Source: a virus | Strand: one strand, 5' to 3' | IMG/VR virus record: IMGVR_UViG_3300036861_000187 | Coordinates: 1-36,507 of that record | Length of the DNA stretch: 36,507 bases | Shown here: positions 5,156 through 12,801 of the stretch, piece after piece | Layout: every line of letters starts with the position of its first letter | Numbering within the stretch: position 1 is the stretch's first letter | Notes under the pieces: generated by a model | Told to the model about the DNA's origin: nothing | Seen by the model: the letters and a program-made list of their open reading frames with translations, nothing else | The model's database searches: none | Translations under genes and position numbers: made by a program

Positions 5156-6572
5156 GCGAAAAACTATCAAGCTCCATCAATCAATCGGCATTACTAGAAT
5201 TGAAAACGAACCCTATGTAGCCTTATTCGACAAACCGGGAACCGGCAAGAGTCTCCAAGTTATCCGGGGACTCTCTGAGGTCCCGGTTGTCGTGCTTGTT
5301 TGCCCGGCTCAAGTCAAAATCAATTGGACGGACAAAGAATGGGGCGAGCTAGCGAAATGGGGGAGTAATATCAGCGTTAATGATATTGGAGGAAGGGATA
5401 GCAAACTAAGAGTAGGCTATTGGGAACGGTTGTGGTACGTTGTCACCTATGAATGGCTCAGGGCCAATTTGGAGAAGTTTTACAAGTCCCTCGGCGACCG
5501 TCCTTTTGCTCTTGTCTTAGATGAATCCAGCTTCATTAAGAACTACAAGTCGAAACAATGGATAGCTTGCTATGGATTACGCTACGGGAAGATTAAGAAG
5601 AAAGTGGGACGATCCACCAAATGGCTGCAAGTTCGCCCACCGGCTGAGCGTTGTATCCTGATGAACGGCACTCCAGTCTCGAATAACTTGGCGGACCTTT
5701 GGGCTCAGTTTCAGGTTTTAGACAAGGATATTCTTGACATGACTTTTTGGGTTTTTCGGGCTACGCATTGCGTTATGGGAGGATTTTTAGGGAAACAGAT
5801 AGTCGGCCACCGCAATGAAGGGAAGTTGATGGAGAAACTTTCTCCCTATATTCTTCAGCGGGGAATAGAGATTTTAAACCTACCAGAACAAACTTCCAAA
5901 GTTGTAGAAATTCCCTTGACAGACTCCACTTGGAAGTTGTATAAACAAATGAGAGATGAATTAATTGTTTACTTAGAGGACGAGGTAACGACCGCCGAAC
6001 AAGCGGTCGTGAAAGTTTTAAGGCTTAGTCAAATCACATCAGGAATTCTGGGAGGGTTCGAAGGTGAAACGAAAACCATCAGCAAAGAAAAAACCAACTG
6101 GCTGCTCGAATGGCTCAACGAGATTAACGAGCCTGTTATTGTGTGGTCTTGGTGGAGAGCCGATATTGAAAATCTATGGAACGCAATCACTGCCCTAAAA
6201 ACTTGGTCTGTTTATCGACTCGTTGGGGGAGAATCAAAAGAGGGCATTCATCAGTTTCATCCAGCGAATAGTTCAAGCAATCGAATATTACTCCTGGCTC
6301 AACCTGCCGCCGGTGGAATGGGCCTTAATCTCGCTAAAGCTTCCAAGCAAGTTTATCTCAGTAAGAATTTCTCCTGGCTCATTCGAGAACAATCTCAAGC
6401 CAGAGTTTATAGAACAGGGCAAGAAAACAGCGTCCAAACGCTTGACGTTCTCGCAACCGGGCCGAAGGGTCAGAAAACCATCGACTATCAAGTTCACAAG
6501 GCTGTCGTAAAGAAAGAAAAATTGGGCGAATGGGTAAAGGAAGAGTGGATAAAAATTCTAAGGGAGGAATAA
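5148..6572 (+). CDS. SNF2-like DEAD/DEAH-box helicase
   Basis: ATP-driven DNA translocase of superfamily 2. Walker A is DKPGTGKS (28-35), motif II is DESS (125-128), motif III GTPVSNN (174-180), motif V GGMGLNL (389-395) and motif VI QARVYRTGQ (417-425); the last is typical of SNF2 proteins. At 474 aa it has both RecA lobes and little else. The start is GTG at 5148, after GAGGTGAA, overlapping the upstream stop by 8 bases. Phage SNF2-like helicases sit in replication and recombination modules like this one, where they are thought to remodel or branch-migrate DNA. Confidence 0.92.
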   Translation: MIERKTIKLHQSIGITRIENEPYVALFDKPGTGKSLQVIRGLSEVPVVVLVCPAQVKINWTDKEWGELAKWGSNISVNDIGGRDSKLRVGYWERLWYVVTYEWLRANLEKFYKSLGDRPFALVLDESSFIKNYKSKQWIACYGLRYGKIKKKVGRSTKWLQVRPPAERCILMNGTPVSNNLADLWAQFQVLDKDILDMTFWVFRATHCVMGGFLGKQIVGHRNEGKLMEKLSPYILQRGIEILNLPEQTSKVVEIPLTDSTWKLYKQMRDELIVYLEDEVTTAEQAVVKVLRLSQITSGILGGFEGETKTISKEKTNWLLEWLNEINEPVIVWSWWRADIENLWNAITALKTWSVYRLVGGESKEGIHQFHPANSSSNRILLLAQPAAGGMGLNLAKASKQVYLSKNFSWLIREQSQARVYRTGQENSVQTLDVLATGPKGQKTIDYQVHKAVVKKEKLGEWVKEEWIKILREE

Positions 6573-7027
6573 TGGAGTTAGACAAGTTTGAAGTTGAGCC
6601 TGCCTATAGAGAGAAATTAGACAAGGTGAAAAAGGATTATCTTCAGCAAGGACTGCCTGATCTTGTGGTGCGAATGATCCAATGGAAAGCAATGAAGATT
6701 GCCGCCGAAAAGGAACTAGAAACCGCCAACCTTCATTTAGAAGCCTTCTCAGAATTGATTCAAGCGCGGATGGAAGAGCAACAATTACACAGCTTCAAGA
6801 CCGCCCACGGCGACACGATTTATATCAGTTCGACTGCGTACCCTTCGGTAAAGGATCGGGAAAAGTTGTTCGCTTGGATCAAAAAGAAAAAGATGGTTAC
6901 TTTGCTTTCCATCCATCACCAAACATTGAAGGGCATTTGTAATGATCTATTGAGGGAAGGGGAGGACGTTCCTCCGGGTGTTAAGTGTTTTATTAAATCT
7001 TCGATAAGATTGAAGGAGGGGAAATGA
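6572..7027 (+). CDS. Conserved phage-type protein next to the helicase (151 aa)
   Basis: ATG at 6572 shares bases with the helicase TAA and follows GGGAGGA; a longer frame to 6530 is rejected. A helical N-terminal half (about 20-75) looks like a coiled coil. The C-terminal part contains YPSVKDREKLFAWI, then LLSIHHQTLKGICND, then PPGVKCFIKSSIRLK. I recall a similar pattern in uncharacterised phage replication-module proteins but no assigned function. It somewhat recalls Gam-type nuclease inhibitors in size and coiled coil, without a firm match. Confidence 0.7.
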   Translation: MELDKFEVEPAYREKLDKVKKDYLQQGLPDLVVRMIQWKAMKIAAEKELETANLHLEAFSELIQARMEEQQLHSFKTAHGDTIYISSTAYPSVKDREKLFAWIKKKKMVTLLSIHHQTLKGICNDLLREGEDVPPGVKCFIKSSIRLKEGK

Positions 7028-7134
7028 AACTTTTTAAAAAGACTTTCAAGATTTTCGGATTCACGATTACCATTTCCAGCTACCCTAAGAAGAAGGTTAG
7101 AACCAAGAAAACGGAGGCAATAAACAATGGCTAA
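7024..7134 (+). CDS. 36-aa basic peptide
   Basis: ATG overlaps the previous stop (ATGA) and follows GGAGGGG. Lys-rich at both ends with a central beta-like IFGFTITISSY. The stop overlaps the next gene's start by 8 bases. It could be a true microprotein or a translational bridge; function unknown. Confidence 0.5.
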   Translation: MKLFKKTFKIFGFTITISSYPKKKVRTKKTEAINNG

Positions 7135-7849
7135 GAAGGATGCTTTGGAAAAGCAAACTGGCGGCTCCCTGGAACAGCGCCCCGACTTCATCAAGCAATC
7201 TCAGCGGGGCCAGGATGCCGTCGAACAGAAAGACTTGACGTTACCCCGCCTTGGACTATGCCAGTCAGGAAGTCCTCAGCGAAAAAAGTCAAGCCCGTTA
7301 TTCATCGAAGGTCTGACTGATGGAGAATTCTTCAACACTATCACAGGAGAAATCTATGGAGAGGGACCAATCTCATTCACGCCGTTATTCATGTATAAGT
7401 CTCGTATCAAATTCAATGCGTTTGACGACGGCGGAGGAATTGATTGCCAGAGTTTTAATTCGATCGATGGAGGAAGACATAGCAAAACCTGCGCTGAATG
7501 CCCATTTTCTCAGTGGGGAGACGGGGCGCCTGACTGCCTCTTACTCTACAATTACCCTGTCCTCATTCTTCCAAAACGGGAACTTGCAGTACTCAGCCTT
7601 AAGTCGACGGCGGTGAAAATCGCGAAGCAATTTAACTCTCTAATCCAGCTTCGTAATGCTGACAGTTTTGCAGGATTATACACGATTCAGTCAGCGCTGG
7701 AAACTCGGCAGGGTAACGAGTTCGCGACTCTGGTTATCAAGAACGCCGGATGGGTTGATGCGGCCACCTATCAACTGGCCGAGGGGTTCTTCGAACAATT
7801 GAAGGGCAAGACTATTCAAACCGACCTGAGCGAACCGGAGAGTTTCTAG
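7127..7849 (+). CDS. Zinc-binding replication-module protein, possibly ssDNA-binding (240 aa)
   Basis: ATG follows CGGAGG. Residues 100-140 hold four cysteines (C107, C122, C125, C137) around CAECPFSQWGDG, a likely zinc site, set in a beta-rich body. The pattern fits uncharacterised phage proteins found between helicase and polymerase genes. A single-strand-binding or annealing role is a guess from position, from the Cys motif and from the acidic C-terminal tail (LSEPESF), which recalls SSB tails. Confidence 0.6.
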   Translation: MAKKDALEKQTGGSLEQRPDFIKQSQRGQDAVEQKDLTLPRLGLCQSGSPQRKKSSPLFIEGLTDGEFFNTITGEIYGEGPISFTPLFMYKSRIKFNAFDDGGGIDCQSFNSIDGGRHSKTCAECPFSQWGDGAPDCLLLYNYPVLILPKRELAVLSLKSTAVKIAKQFNSLIQLRNADSFAGLYTIQSALETRQGNEFATLVIKNAGWVDAATYQLAEGFFEQLKGKTIQTDLSEPESF

Positions 7850-8052
7850 TGAGAGTAGAAATCGAAGGCAAGGTCAGAATCACCTGCGATATAAAAAAGG
7901 GAGACGTAATTTCGGGGCGGGCTATAAAATCAGACTGCCCCAAGTCTGCCGTCCATGTTGTCGTGGCAGACAAACCTATATTCCTATGCCTTGAGCATGG
8001 GAGACTTGTAAAAAATCAATATCCTACCTTGGAGGCATGGAATGTTTGTTGA
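7849..8052 (+). CDS. Hypothetical protein with CxxH motif (67 aa)
   Basis: GTG start at 7849 overlaps the preceding TAG; GGAG is about 8 bases upstream. A beta-rich N-terminus (VEIEGKVRITCDI) is followed by FLCLEHG. Four cysteines could bind a metal. The end overlaps the next gene by 11 bases. No family recognised. Confidence 0.6.
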   Translation: MRVEIEGKVRITCDIKKGDVISGRAIKSDCPKSAVHVVVADKPIFLCLEHGRLVKNQYPTLEAWNVC

Positions 8053-8473
8053 AAAAAACATTGGCTCTTCTTTGTGCGGTAATGCGATCCACCATGGGCA
8101 ATGTTGTTCTCAAAGCTCTGATTATCTGCCAGCTTATGATCCTTACCCGGCTCCGCCTAGGAAAATCTTTTCCTCTGGAGCCTCTAGCTCTACAGAAAAG
8201 CCCTGGTATCACCTTATCCCCCTGGCCGCCTTGAAGCGTGTGGCTGCTCGTTTCGAATACGGGGCTCAAAAGCATGGAGAAGTGAACTATCGTAAGGGAT
8301 TCGACGACCCGGCGTTCATCAAGGATAGAAAGAACCATCTCATCGAGCACGTCTTCAGGTATGTTCAAGGGGACGTGAGTGCCGACCACCTGGGGGCCAT
8401 TCTATGTAATGCGGCCATTCTCGCAGAATTGGAGGAATTGAGCGGTATCATGGCGCCGCCTCAAAAAGGATGA
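8042..8473 (+). CDS. dATP/dGTP diphosphohydrolase-like protein (MazG-type, DUF5664/MazZ-related)
   Basis: Probable nucleotide pyrophosphatase trimming purine dNTPs. The all-helical core (about 56-136) has FEYGAQKHG (71-79), the helix RKNHLIEHVFRYVQGD (96-111) and DHLGAILCNAAILAELEE, the pattern of the dATP/dGTP diphosphohydrolase domain. GGAGG six bases before ATG 8042 supports this start, which leaves an unusual 50-residue Cys/Ser/Pro-rich N-terminus. In Z-genome phages the MazZ member makes dGMP for PurZ; no PurZ homologue is visible here, so the role is more likely general pool control. It overlaps the next gene by ATGA. Confidence 0.8.
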   Translation: MFVEKNIGSSLCGNAIHHGQCCSQSSDYLPAYDPYPAPPRKIFSSGASSSTEKPWYHLIPLAALKRVAARFEYGAQKHGEVNYRKGFDDPAFIKDRKNHLIEHVFRYVQGDVSADHLGAILCNAAILAELEELSGIMAPPQKG

Positions 8474-8862
8474 AAATCTATATCGCCTCATTCTTTGATA
8501 CGCGTGAACGCTTGCGCCCTTTCAGGGATGAACTGTGGAAGCTGGGGCATGAAGTTGTATCAACATGGCTAGATGAGGTTGCCCGCCCGAAAGAGATGAG
8601 TAAGCAAGAATTCAATCGGAAACTTGCGATAAAAGACCTAGCAGAAATTAAGTCTGCTGACCTTCTCATTCTTGACACTTTCGATATTACCCCCAGGGGA
8701 GGCCGAGAGGTTGAGTTTGGTTTTGCACTAGGCCAATTTCAAAGTAAGCTCCTGTGGATCGTAGGGCCAAATAGGAATGTATTTCATGAACTGGCAGATG
8801 ATTTTTTCCCATCATGGGAGAACGTCATTGGGAAACTGAAAGCGATCTATGATTCCAAATAG
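8470..8862 (+). CDS. Nucleoside 2-deoxyribosyltransferase-like protein (130 aa)
   Basis: Small Rossmann-like enzyme related to nucleoside 2-deoxyribosyltransferases, which swap or remove bases on deoxynucleosides. N-terminal MKIYIASFFDTRERLRPFRD, then SADLLILD (62-69), then RGGREVEFGFALG (76-88), where E82 fits the catalytic glutamate, and a C-terminal NVFHELADDFFPSW block seen in phage members. It lies between the diphosphohydrolase and the DNA polymerase, overlapping both, which points to dNTP supply or base salvage. Substrate cannot be told; a hydrolase activity like Rcl/DNPH1 is an alternative. Confidence 0.75.
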   Translation: MKIYIASFFDTRERLRPFRDELWKLGHEVVSTWLDEVARPKEMSKQEFNRKLAIKDLAEIKSADLLILDTFDITPRGGREVEFGFALGQFQSKLLWIVGPNRNVFHELADDFFPSWENVIGKLKAIYDSK

Positions 8863-10576
8863 CCTCTCTGATCACATAGCCATCGACACCGAGACAAACG
8901 GACTTGATCGGCATTCGCCTGCCGTACGCCCTTGTGGGATTTCTGTCTCTCACAAGGGCGGTTCCTTTTATCTGCCATATCGTCATTTAGGTGGAGGTAA
9001 TCTGCCCGAAGAGCAAGTCATCCGATGGGCCAAGAACGAATTGAAGGGCAAGACCATCGAGTTTGTCAATCCCGGATTTGATCTTCATATGCTGAAGAAA
9101 GATGGAATCGACCTGGAAGCCCAAGGTTGCAAGCCTAGGTGCGTTCAATTCAAGGCGGCGCTCTTAGATGATCATCGCAGGAAATTCGACCTGGATTCTA
9201 TGAGCCTTGACTATCTTAAGAAAGGAAAACTACAAATTGACCACGAAAAAATTCATGAATTCTCTGGAGAGTTTGTTGCTCCTTACGCTACAAAGGACGC
9301 TGAGCTTACTTACGCATTGGGCGAATATTTTGATAATCAAATTGGAATGCAGAATTTACAAGCTGTGGCACAACTCGAAGATGACTTAATCTATTGCGTT
9401 CTGTCTATGGAGGAAAAGGGAATCCCTATTGATGTTCCGAAACTCCATCGATGGAATGCTGAGGTTGAACTGGCCCTGCGAATTGAGCAAGGCAAAATCG
9501 GCCATGATTTGAATGTCAAGTCCGGGAAGCAATTGGAAAGTCTTTTTAATACTCATGGAATCCCTGTTTATTATCGCACAAAGCCCTCTAAGCGGTTTCC
9601 TTCCGGCCAGTCATCTTTCACTGAGGAAGCGCTTCGAGATACAAGCGTCAGGTTTCCTCATCCATTCTTAGAGCAAATTCTGGGAATTCGCTGGCTTCGT
9701 ACATTGAAAGAAAAATTCGAAGGATACATTCGGGAGGTAAACTCCGATGGAATTCTCCATTATAACCTTCATCAATGTCGTACTGATGGCGGCGGCGCTG
9801 TCTCAGGCCGTTTCTCTAGCTCGAAAGTTAATATACAACAAGTTTGTTCGGTGGATAACCAAGAGGAAATCACCCGGCAATGGATAGTCAGGGAACTGTT
9901 TCAGGCACCCCTGGGACGGCTATGGTGCTCCGCTGATGCAAGCCAGATAGAGTTCCGACTGTTCTCCCATTATGCGAACGCGGAGAGGCTTATACAAGCT
10001 TACATTCAAGATCCACGGACAGACTTTCATGCGGTTGTTGCTCAGATGACTGGGCTATCCCGCAAGATTGCTAAGAACGTGAATTTCATGGCGCTCTATG
10101 GCGGGGGGAAAACGAAGTTCATGTACATGATGAAACTCGCCGGAATGCCCGTTGATGAAGTAATGACTGACCAGTTTTACGAAGAATACGAGAGTGAATT
10201 CCCAGAAGCCAAGCAATTGATGAAGAAAGCATCGAAATTGGCTGAAAGGCGCGGATTCGTGAAAACTCTTATGGGTCGCCGGGCTCGGTTCTCGAAGTAT
10301 GGAGAGAACAGATACTACTCGGCATTGAACAGGATAATCCAAGGGTCTGCCGCGGATATCATGAAGATCAAGCTTCTCCAGGTGTACAATGAGTGTAGGA
10401 ATTACTTTGACCTAAGATTTACTGTACATGACAGTATAGACGGGTTTATAATAGAGCCAGAGAAGGAAAGATTAATTAAGGAGGTACTAGATGGGCCAAT
10501 CAAGCAATTCAATCTCAAAGTTCCAATTGTCTGGAAAACAGGAATCGGAAAAACATGGGCAGAAGCTTCTAAATGA
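8849..10576 (+). CDS. Family A DNA polymerase with 3'-5' exonuclease
   Basis: Replicative polymerase (575 aa). The proofreading domain (about 1-165) is intact: Exo I IAIDTETNGL (D13, E15), Exo II NPGFD (N74, D78), Exo III YATKD (Y146, D150). Polymerase motif A is ADASQIEFR (D363, E368), motif B RKIAKNVNFMALYG (R405, K409, F413, Y417) and motif C VHDS (H527, D528). Motif C has Ser at 529 where PolI enzymes usually have Glu. No 5' nuclease domain. The start overlaps the upstream gene by 14 bases; the 3' end overlaps a homing endonuclease gene by 86 bases. With the PrimPol-helicase it forms the replication core. Confidence 0.95.
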   Translation: MIPNSLSDHIAIDTETNGLDRHSPAVRPCGISVSHKGGSFYLPYRHLGGGNLPEEQVIRWAKNELKGKTIEFVNPGFDLHMLKKDGIDLEAQGCKPRCVQFKAALLDDHRRKFDLDSMSLDYLKKGKLQIDHEKIHEFSGEFVAPYATKDAELTYALGEYFDNQIGMQNLQAVAQLEDDLIYCVLSMEEKGIPIDVPKLHRWNAEVELALRIEQGKIGHDLNVKSGKQLESLFNTHGIPVYYRTKPSKRFPSGQSSFTEEALRDTSVRFPHPFLEQILGIRWLRTLKEKFEGYIREVNSDGILHYNLHQCRTDGGGAVSGRFSSSKVNIQQVCSVDNQEEITRQWIVRELFQAPLGRLWCSADASQIEFRLFSHYANAERLIQAYIQDPRTDFHAVVAQMTGLSRKIAKNVNFMALYGGGKTKFMYMMKLAGMPVDEVMTDQFYEEYESEFPEAKQLMKKASKLAERRGFVKTLMGRRARFSKYGENRYYSALNRIIQGSAADIMKIKLLQVYNECRNYFDLRFTVHDSIDGFIIEPEKERLIKEVLDGPIKQFNLKVPIVWKTGIGKTWAEASK

Positions 10577-10946
10577 TATACATTGGCTTGCCGGATTCCT
10601 TGAGGGGGAAGGAACTTTTTGCACTCACGGAAAGACAAATATAGTTATTTCTATTAATCAAAAATCTAAAGAACCTCTTCTTAAAGTCGCCGAATTGCTT
10701 CAAGGAAAAGTGAAAGGGCCATATAAATCTAGTTCTAAAACTCTTGGATTCAAGCCTACATTCCTAGTTCAAATAACAGGATATCGGGCCGCCGGATGGA
10801 TGATGACTTTGTATTCATTAATGAGTAAGCGGAGAAAAAAACAAATTAAAAAAACTCTAGTTCGATGGTCTAAAATAAAGGGACGAGGAGGTAAGTGGAG
10901 TGAAAGAACGGGAGGAGCACACCTTCAGAAAGCGAGGCAAAAATGA
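10491..10946 (+). CDS. Free-standing LAGLIDADG homing endonuclease (single motif)
   Basis: WLAGFLEGEGTF (32-43) is a LAGLIDADG-family motif with E40 at the catalytic acidic position. The protein is 151 aa with one motif, so it should act as a homodimer, and the C-terminus is very basic (KRRKKQIKKTLVRWSKIKGR). ATG 10491 follows AAGGAGG with a 6-base spacer, although both lie inside the polymerase coding region. Such enzymes cut allelic sites lacking the gene and copy themselves in; polymerase genes are favoured neighbours. The first 28 residues, encoded in the overlap, are probably not part of the fold. Confidence 0.85.
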   Translation: MGQSSNSISKFQLSGKQESEKHGQKLLNDIHWLAGFLEGEGTFCTHGKTNIVISINQKSKEPLLKVAELLQGKVKGPYKSSSKTLGFKPTFLVQITGYRAAGWMMTLYSLMSKRRKKQIKKTLVRWSKIKGRGGKWSERTGGAHLQKARQK

Positions 10947-11125
10947 CATTCATTCAAATAGAACCGAAATCGGGAGTAAGAACCTACGTGAATCTTGATG
11001 CTGTGGAGAGAGTGACTTTTAATGAAAATGAAGTCACCATATGGTTCAAAACTGGCGGCTCTTTAGGGGTCCGAGACCAAGTGTCTATTGCCAGGATCAG
11101 CCGAGCGCTGTTGGAGGTAGACTAA
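10943..11125 (+). CDS. Hypothetical small beta protein (60 aa)
   Basis: ATG overlaps the previous TGA. Alternating strands (TYVNLDAVERVTFN, EVTIWFKTGGSLGVRD) suggest a small beta-sheet protein. Proteins of this size and pattern are common and uncharacterised in phages and bacteria. The stop shares a base with the next start (TAATG). Confidence 0.65.
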   Translation: MTFIQIEPKSGVRTYVNLDAVERVTFNENEVTIWFKTGGSLGVRDQVSIARISRALLEVD

Positions 11126-11367
11126 TGAGATGTAATTACGAGCACTGGTGTTTTCAATGCGGCCGGACACACCAAGAATGCACTAAAGGGCTAGAGAAAT
11201 CCACGGATCGATATTGCCTGCCGGTGAATCAGCTTTGCGAGAAGTGTCAGCTTGAACGGAACAGGCAATATGAAGTTCTACCATTCGTGGTCCCAGTGGA
11301 CCCGATTATTAAATTCTCAACTTGGGGGGACAATGACGGAAGCACAGTACACAAAAAGGTATCTTGA
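11125..11367 (+). CDS. Zinc-finger protein (80 aa)
   Basis: ATG at 11125 shares a base with the preceding TAA and has GGAGG upstream; a longer frame to 11041 is rejected. Cysteines are grouped as C3, C9-x2-C12, C19, then C31, C38-x2-C41, a pattern that could bind two zinc ions. The C-terminus (VVPVDPIIKFSTW) is uncharged. The last 35 bases overlap the nuclease gene. Function unknown. Confidence 0.6.
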   Translation: MRCNYEHWCFQCGRTHQECTKGLEKSTDRYCLPVNQLCEKCQLERNRQYEVLPFVVPVDPIIKFSTWGDNDGSTVHKKVS

Positions 11368-11770
11368 TGAATGCAAGCAAGAAATGCCAGGGAGTGTAGT
11401 CATGAAACATTCTGACAGGTTTACTTCTGGGATTCCTGATGCGAGCATTACTTATAAGGGGACAACCCGATGGTACGAATTTAAGAAGTGGTCTTATGAC
11501 TGGTTAGACAAACTTGACCAATTACAACTTCATCGAATGATTCAACTTCAAAAGGAAGGCTACGCTTATTACATCGTTTTTGAGGGCTATTTCCATACAA
11601 CTTACTTCCCCACGACTATAAAGGAAATGTATGATGAACGCCAAAGAGAGAAGGAGATTGAACTGGCAAGACGGAAGCGTAAGACCACGGTGCAAGAACC
11701 ATCCCGAAAGGTTTGCAAACCCCAATCGATGGATAGACCAGTGTGTGAGGAAGTGTGCGAGCTGTTGTAA
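11333..11770 (+). CDS. VRR-NUC domain nuclease
   Basis: Predicted structure-specific endonuclease of the PD-(D/E)xK superfamily, phage VRR-NUC type. Key elements: an N-terminal E (TEAQYTKRYLDE), GIPDASI with the catalytic Asp (about residues 36-42), RWYEFKKW with the E-x-K pair (about 49-56), and LHRMIQLQKEGYAYYIV. ATG 11333 after GGGGGG gives 145 aa, typical of the stand-alone family. Likely resolves or trims DNA branches. The Arg/Cys-rich tail overlaps the next frame by 140 bases. Confidence 0.85.
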   Translation: MTEAQYTKRYLDECKQEMPGSVVMKHSDRFTSGIPDASITYKGTTRWYEFKKWSYDWLDKLDQLQLHRMIQLQKEGYAYYIVFEGYFHTTYFPTTIKEMYDERQREKEIELARRKRKTTVQEPSRKVCKPQSMDRPVCEEVCELL

Positions 11771-11978
11771 TCTTAGAAAAGACGGGTCAAAAAAGCCCTC
11801 TGTTTTAAAACACGATCGTAGATGGAATGAAACTAGACTAAATTTAAGGAATAAATTAAATGCCAAAAAAAGAAGAGTTGCAAATTGGGGAGAAACCCGC
11901 GACGATGGACCGCTTGACCCAATTACTTTCCAAAGCCCCGAAGAGTACCATTCATCTTTCGGGTGGAAAACTGATTGA
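11631..11978 (+). CDS. Overlapping Cys/Arg-rich hypothetical protein (115 aa)
   Basis: The frame opens at ATG 11631 after AAGGA, inside the VRR-NUC gene, and ends inside the phosphoesterase gene; only 11771-11859 is unique to it. It contains RCKNHPERFANPNRWIDQC, then KCASCC, then a long basic stretch (KHDRRWNETRLNLRNKLNAK), which looks like a real zinc-binding, nucleic-acid-binding protein. Without this gene an 89-base gap would remain in an otherwise gapless block. Double overlap keeps confidence moderate. Confidence 0.5.
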   Translation: MMNAKERRRLNWQDGSVRPRCKNHPERFANPNRWIDQCVRKCASCCNLRKDGSKKPSVLKHDRRWNETRLNLRNKLNAKKRRVANWGETRDDGPLDPITFQSPEEYHSSFGWKTD

Positions 11979-12729
11979 TGGACAATACAAGCGCGTCAGT
12001 GTTCGATTTGATTCGGATCTTTTTAAGACCATTGAACTGCTCATGATCACAGATGTTCAATGGGGTGCGGTATCCTGCCAGGAAAAAAGATTCATTGAAT
12101 TCCGCGACTGGGTCCTGTCCCGATCTAACCGTTTCGTCTTTTTCGGTGGCGACATGATCGATGCTGCTACAGTGCTCTCAGTCGCCTCACCTTATGAGAA
12201 TAAATACCAACCTTCGGAACAGGTATTCCGATTCGTGGAAGCCGCGATGCCTGTACGCCACCGTGTGCTTGGTTATGTAGGTGGGAACCACGAGAGGCGC
12301 ACCGCTAAAGGCTTCGGTGAGGCTGGGCCATTAATAGCCACATTACTCCAGGTTCCGTATTCTCAGGGAGTACAATTAATCGATGTACATTTTGGTGAAC
12401 ACAAACCTTTCAAAGTATCTTTATGGCACGGAACCGGCGGAGCCAGAACCAAAGGTGCTAAGGCGCAGATGCTTCACCGCTTCATGCAACAAGGAGACAG
12501 CCAGCTTTATCTCTGCGGCCACTTGCACGACGTGGTTCTATTGTTTGACTGGCGGCAACAGCGGGTCTCGAATGATATTCGTCTTGAGAAAATTGCCGGG
12601 GTCATGAGTTCCAGTTTTCAAGACTATTGGGGAACTTACGCAGAGACTGCGGGACTGAGCCCTTCAGATACCATGATGGCCAGGGCGATTCTTGAACCTA
12701 ATGGGAAGTGGGAGGTGACATTGAGATGA
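11860..12729 (+). CDS. Calcineurin-like metallophosphoesterase
   Basis: Two-metal phosphoesterase (289 aa). Motifs in order: TDVQWG (64-69), GGDMID (96-101), GGNHERR (141-147), LWHGTGG (188-194) and GHLHD (220-224). Motif 1 reads D-x-Q where the family normally has D-x-H, so one metal ligand is changed. Phage members are often called DNA repair exonuclease-like (SbcD/Mre11 fold); the substrate could be DNA, RNA or nucleotides. The start is 11860 (AAGGA upstream) or possibly ATG 11905. It is the last well-supported gene of the rightward block. Confidence 0.85.
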   Translation: MPKKEELQIGEKPATMDRLTQLLSKAPKSTIHLSGGKLIDGQYKRVSVRFDSDLFKTIELLMITDVQWGAVSCQEKRFIEFRDWVLSRSNRFVFFGGDMIDAATVLSVASPYENKYQPSEQVFRFVEAAMPVRHRVLGYVGGNHERRTAKGFGEAGPLIATLLQVPYSQGVQLIDVHFGEHKPFKVSLWHGTGGARTKGAKAQMLHRFMQQGDSQLYLCGHLHDVVLLFDWRQQRVSNDIRLEKIAGVMSSSFQDYWGTYAETAGLSPSDTMMARAILEPNGKWEVTLR

Positions 12730-12801
12730 TGGCTTTGTATAATAACAAAGAATGGTTGTATAAAATTTCGTGAAGTTATAACGGACGAAAGAGGTAATCT
12801 G

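Noticed and set aside
8042-10576. Full Z-genome (2-aminoadenine) biosynthesis system
   Set aside because: No PurZ/adenylosuccinate-synthetase-like gene and no HD-type DatZ gene seen anywhere in the complete genome; only a MazZ-related domain and a PolA are present.
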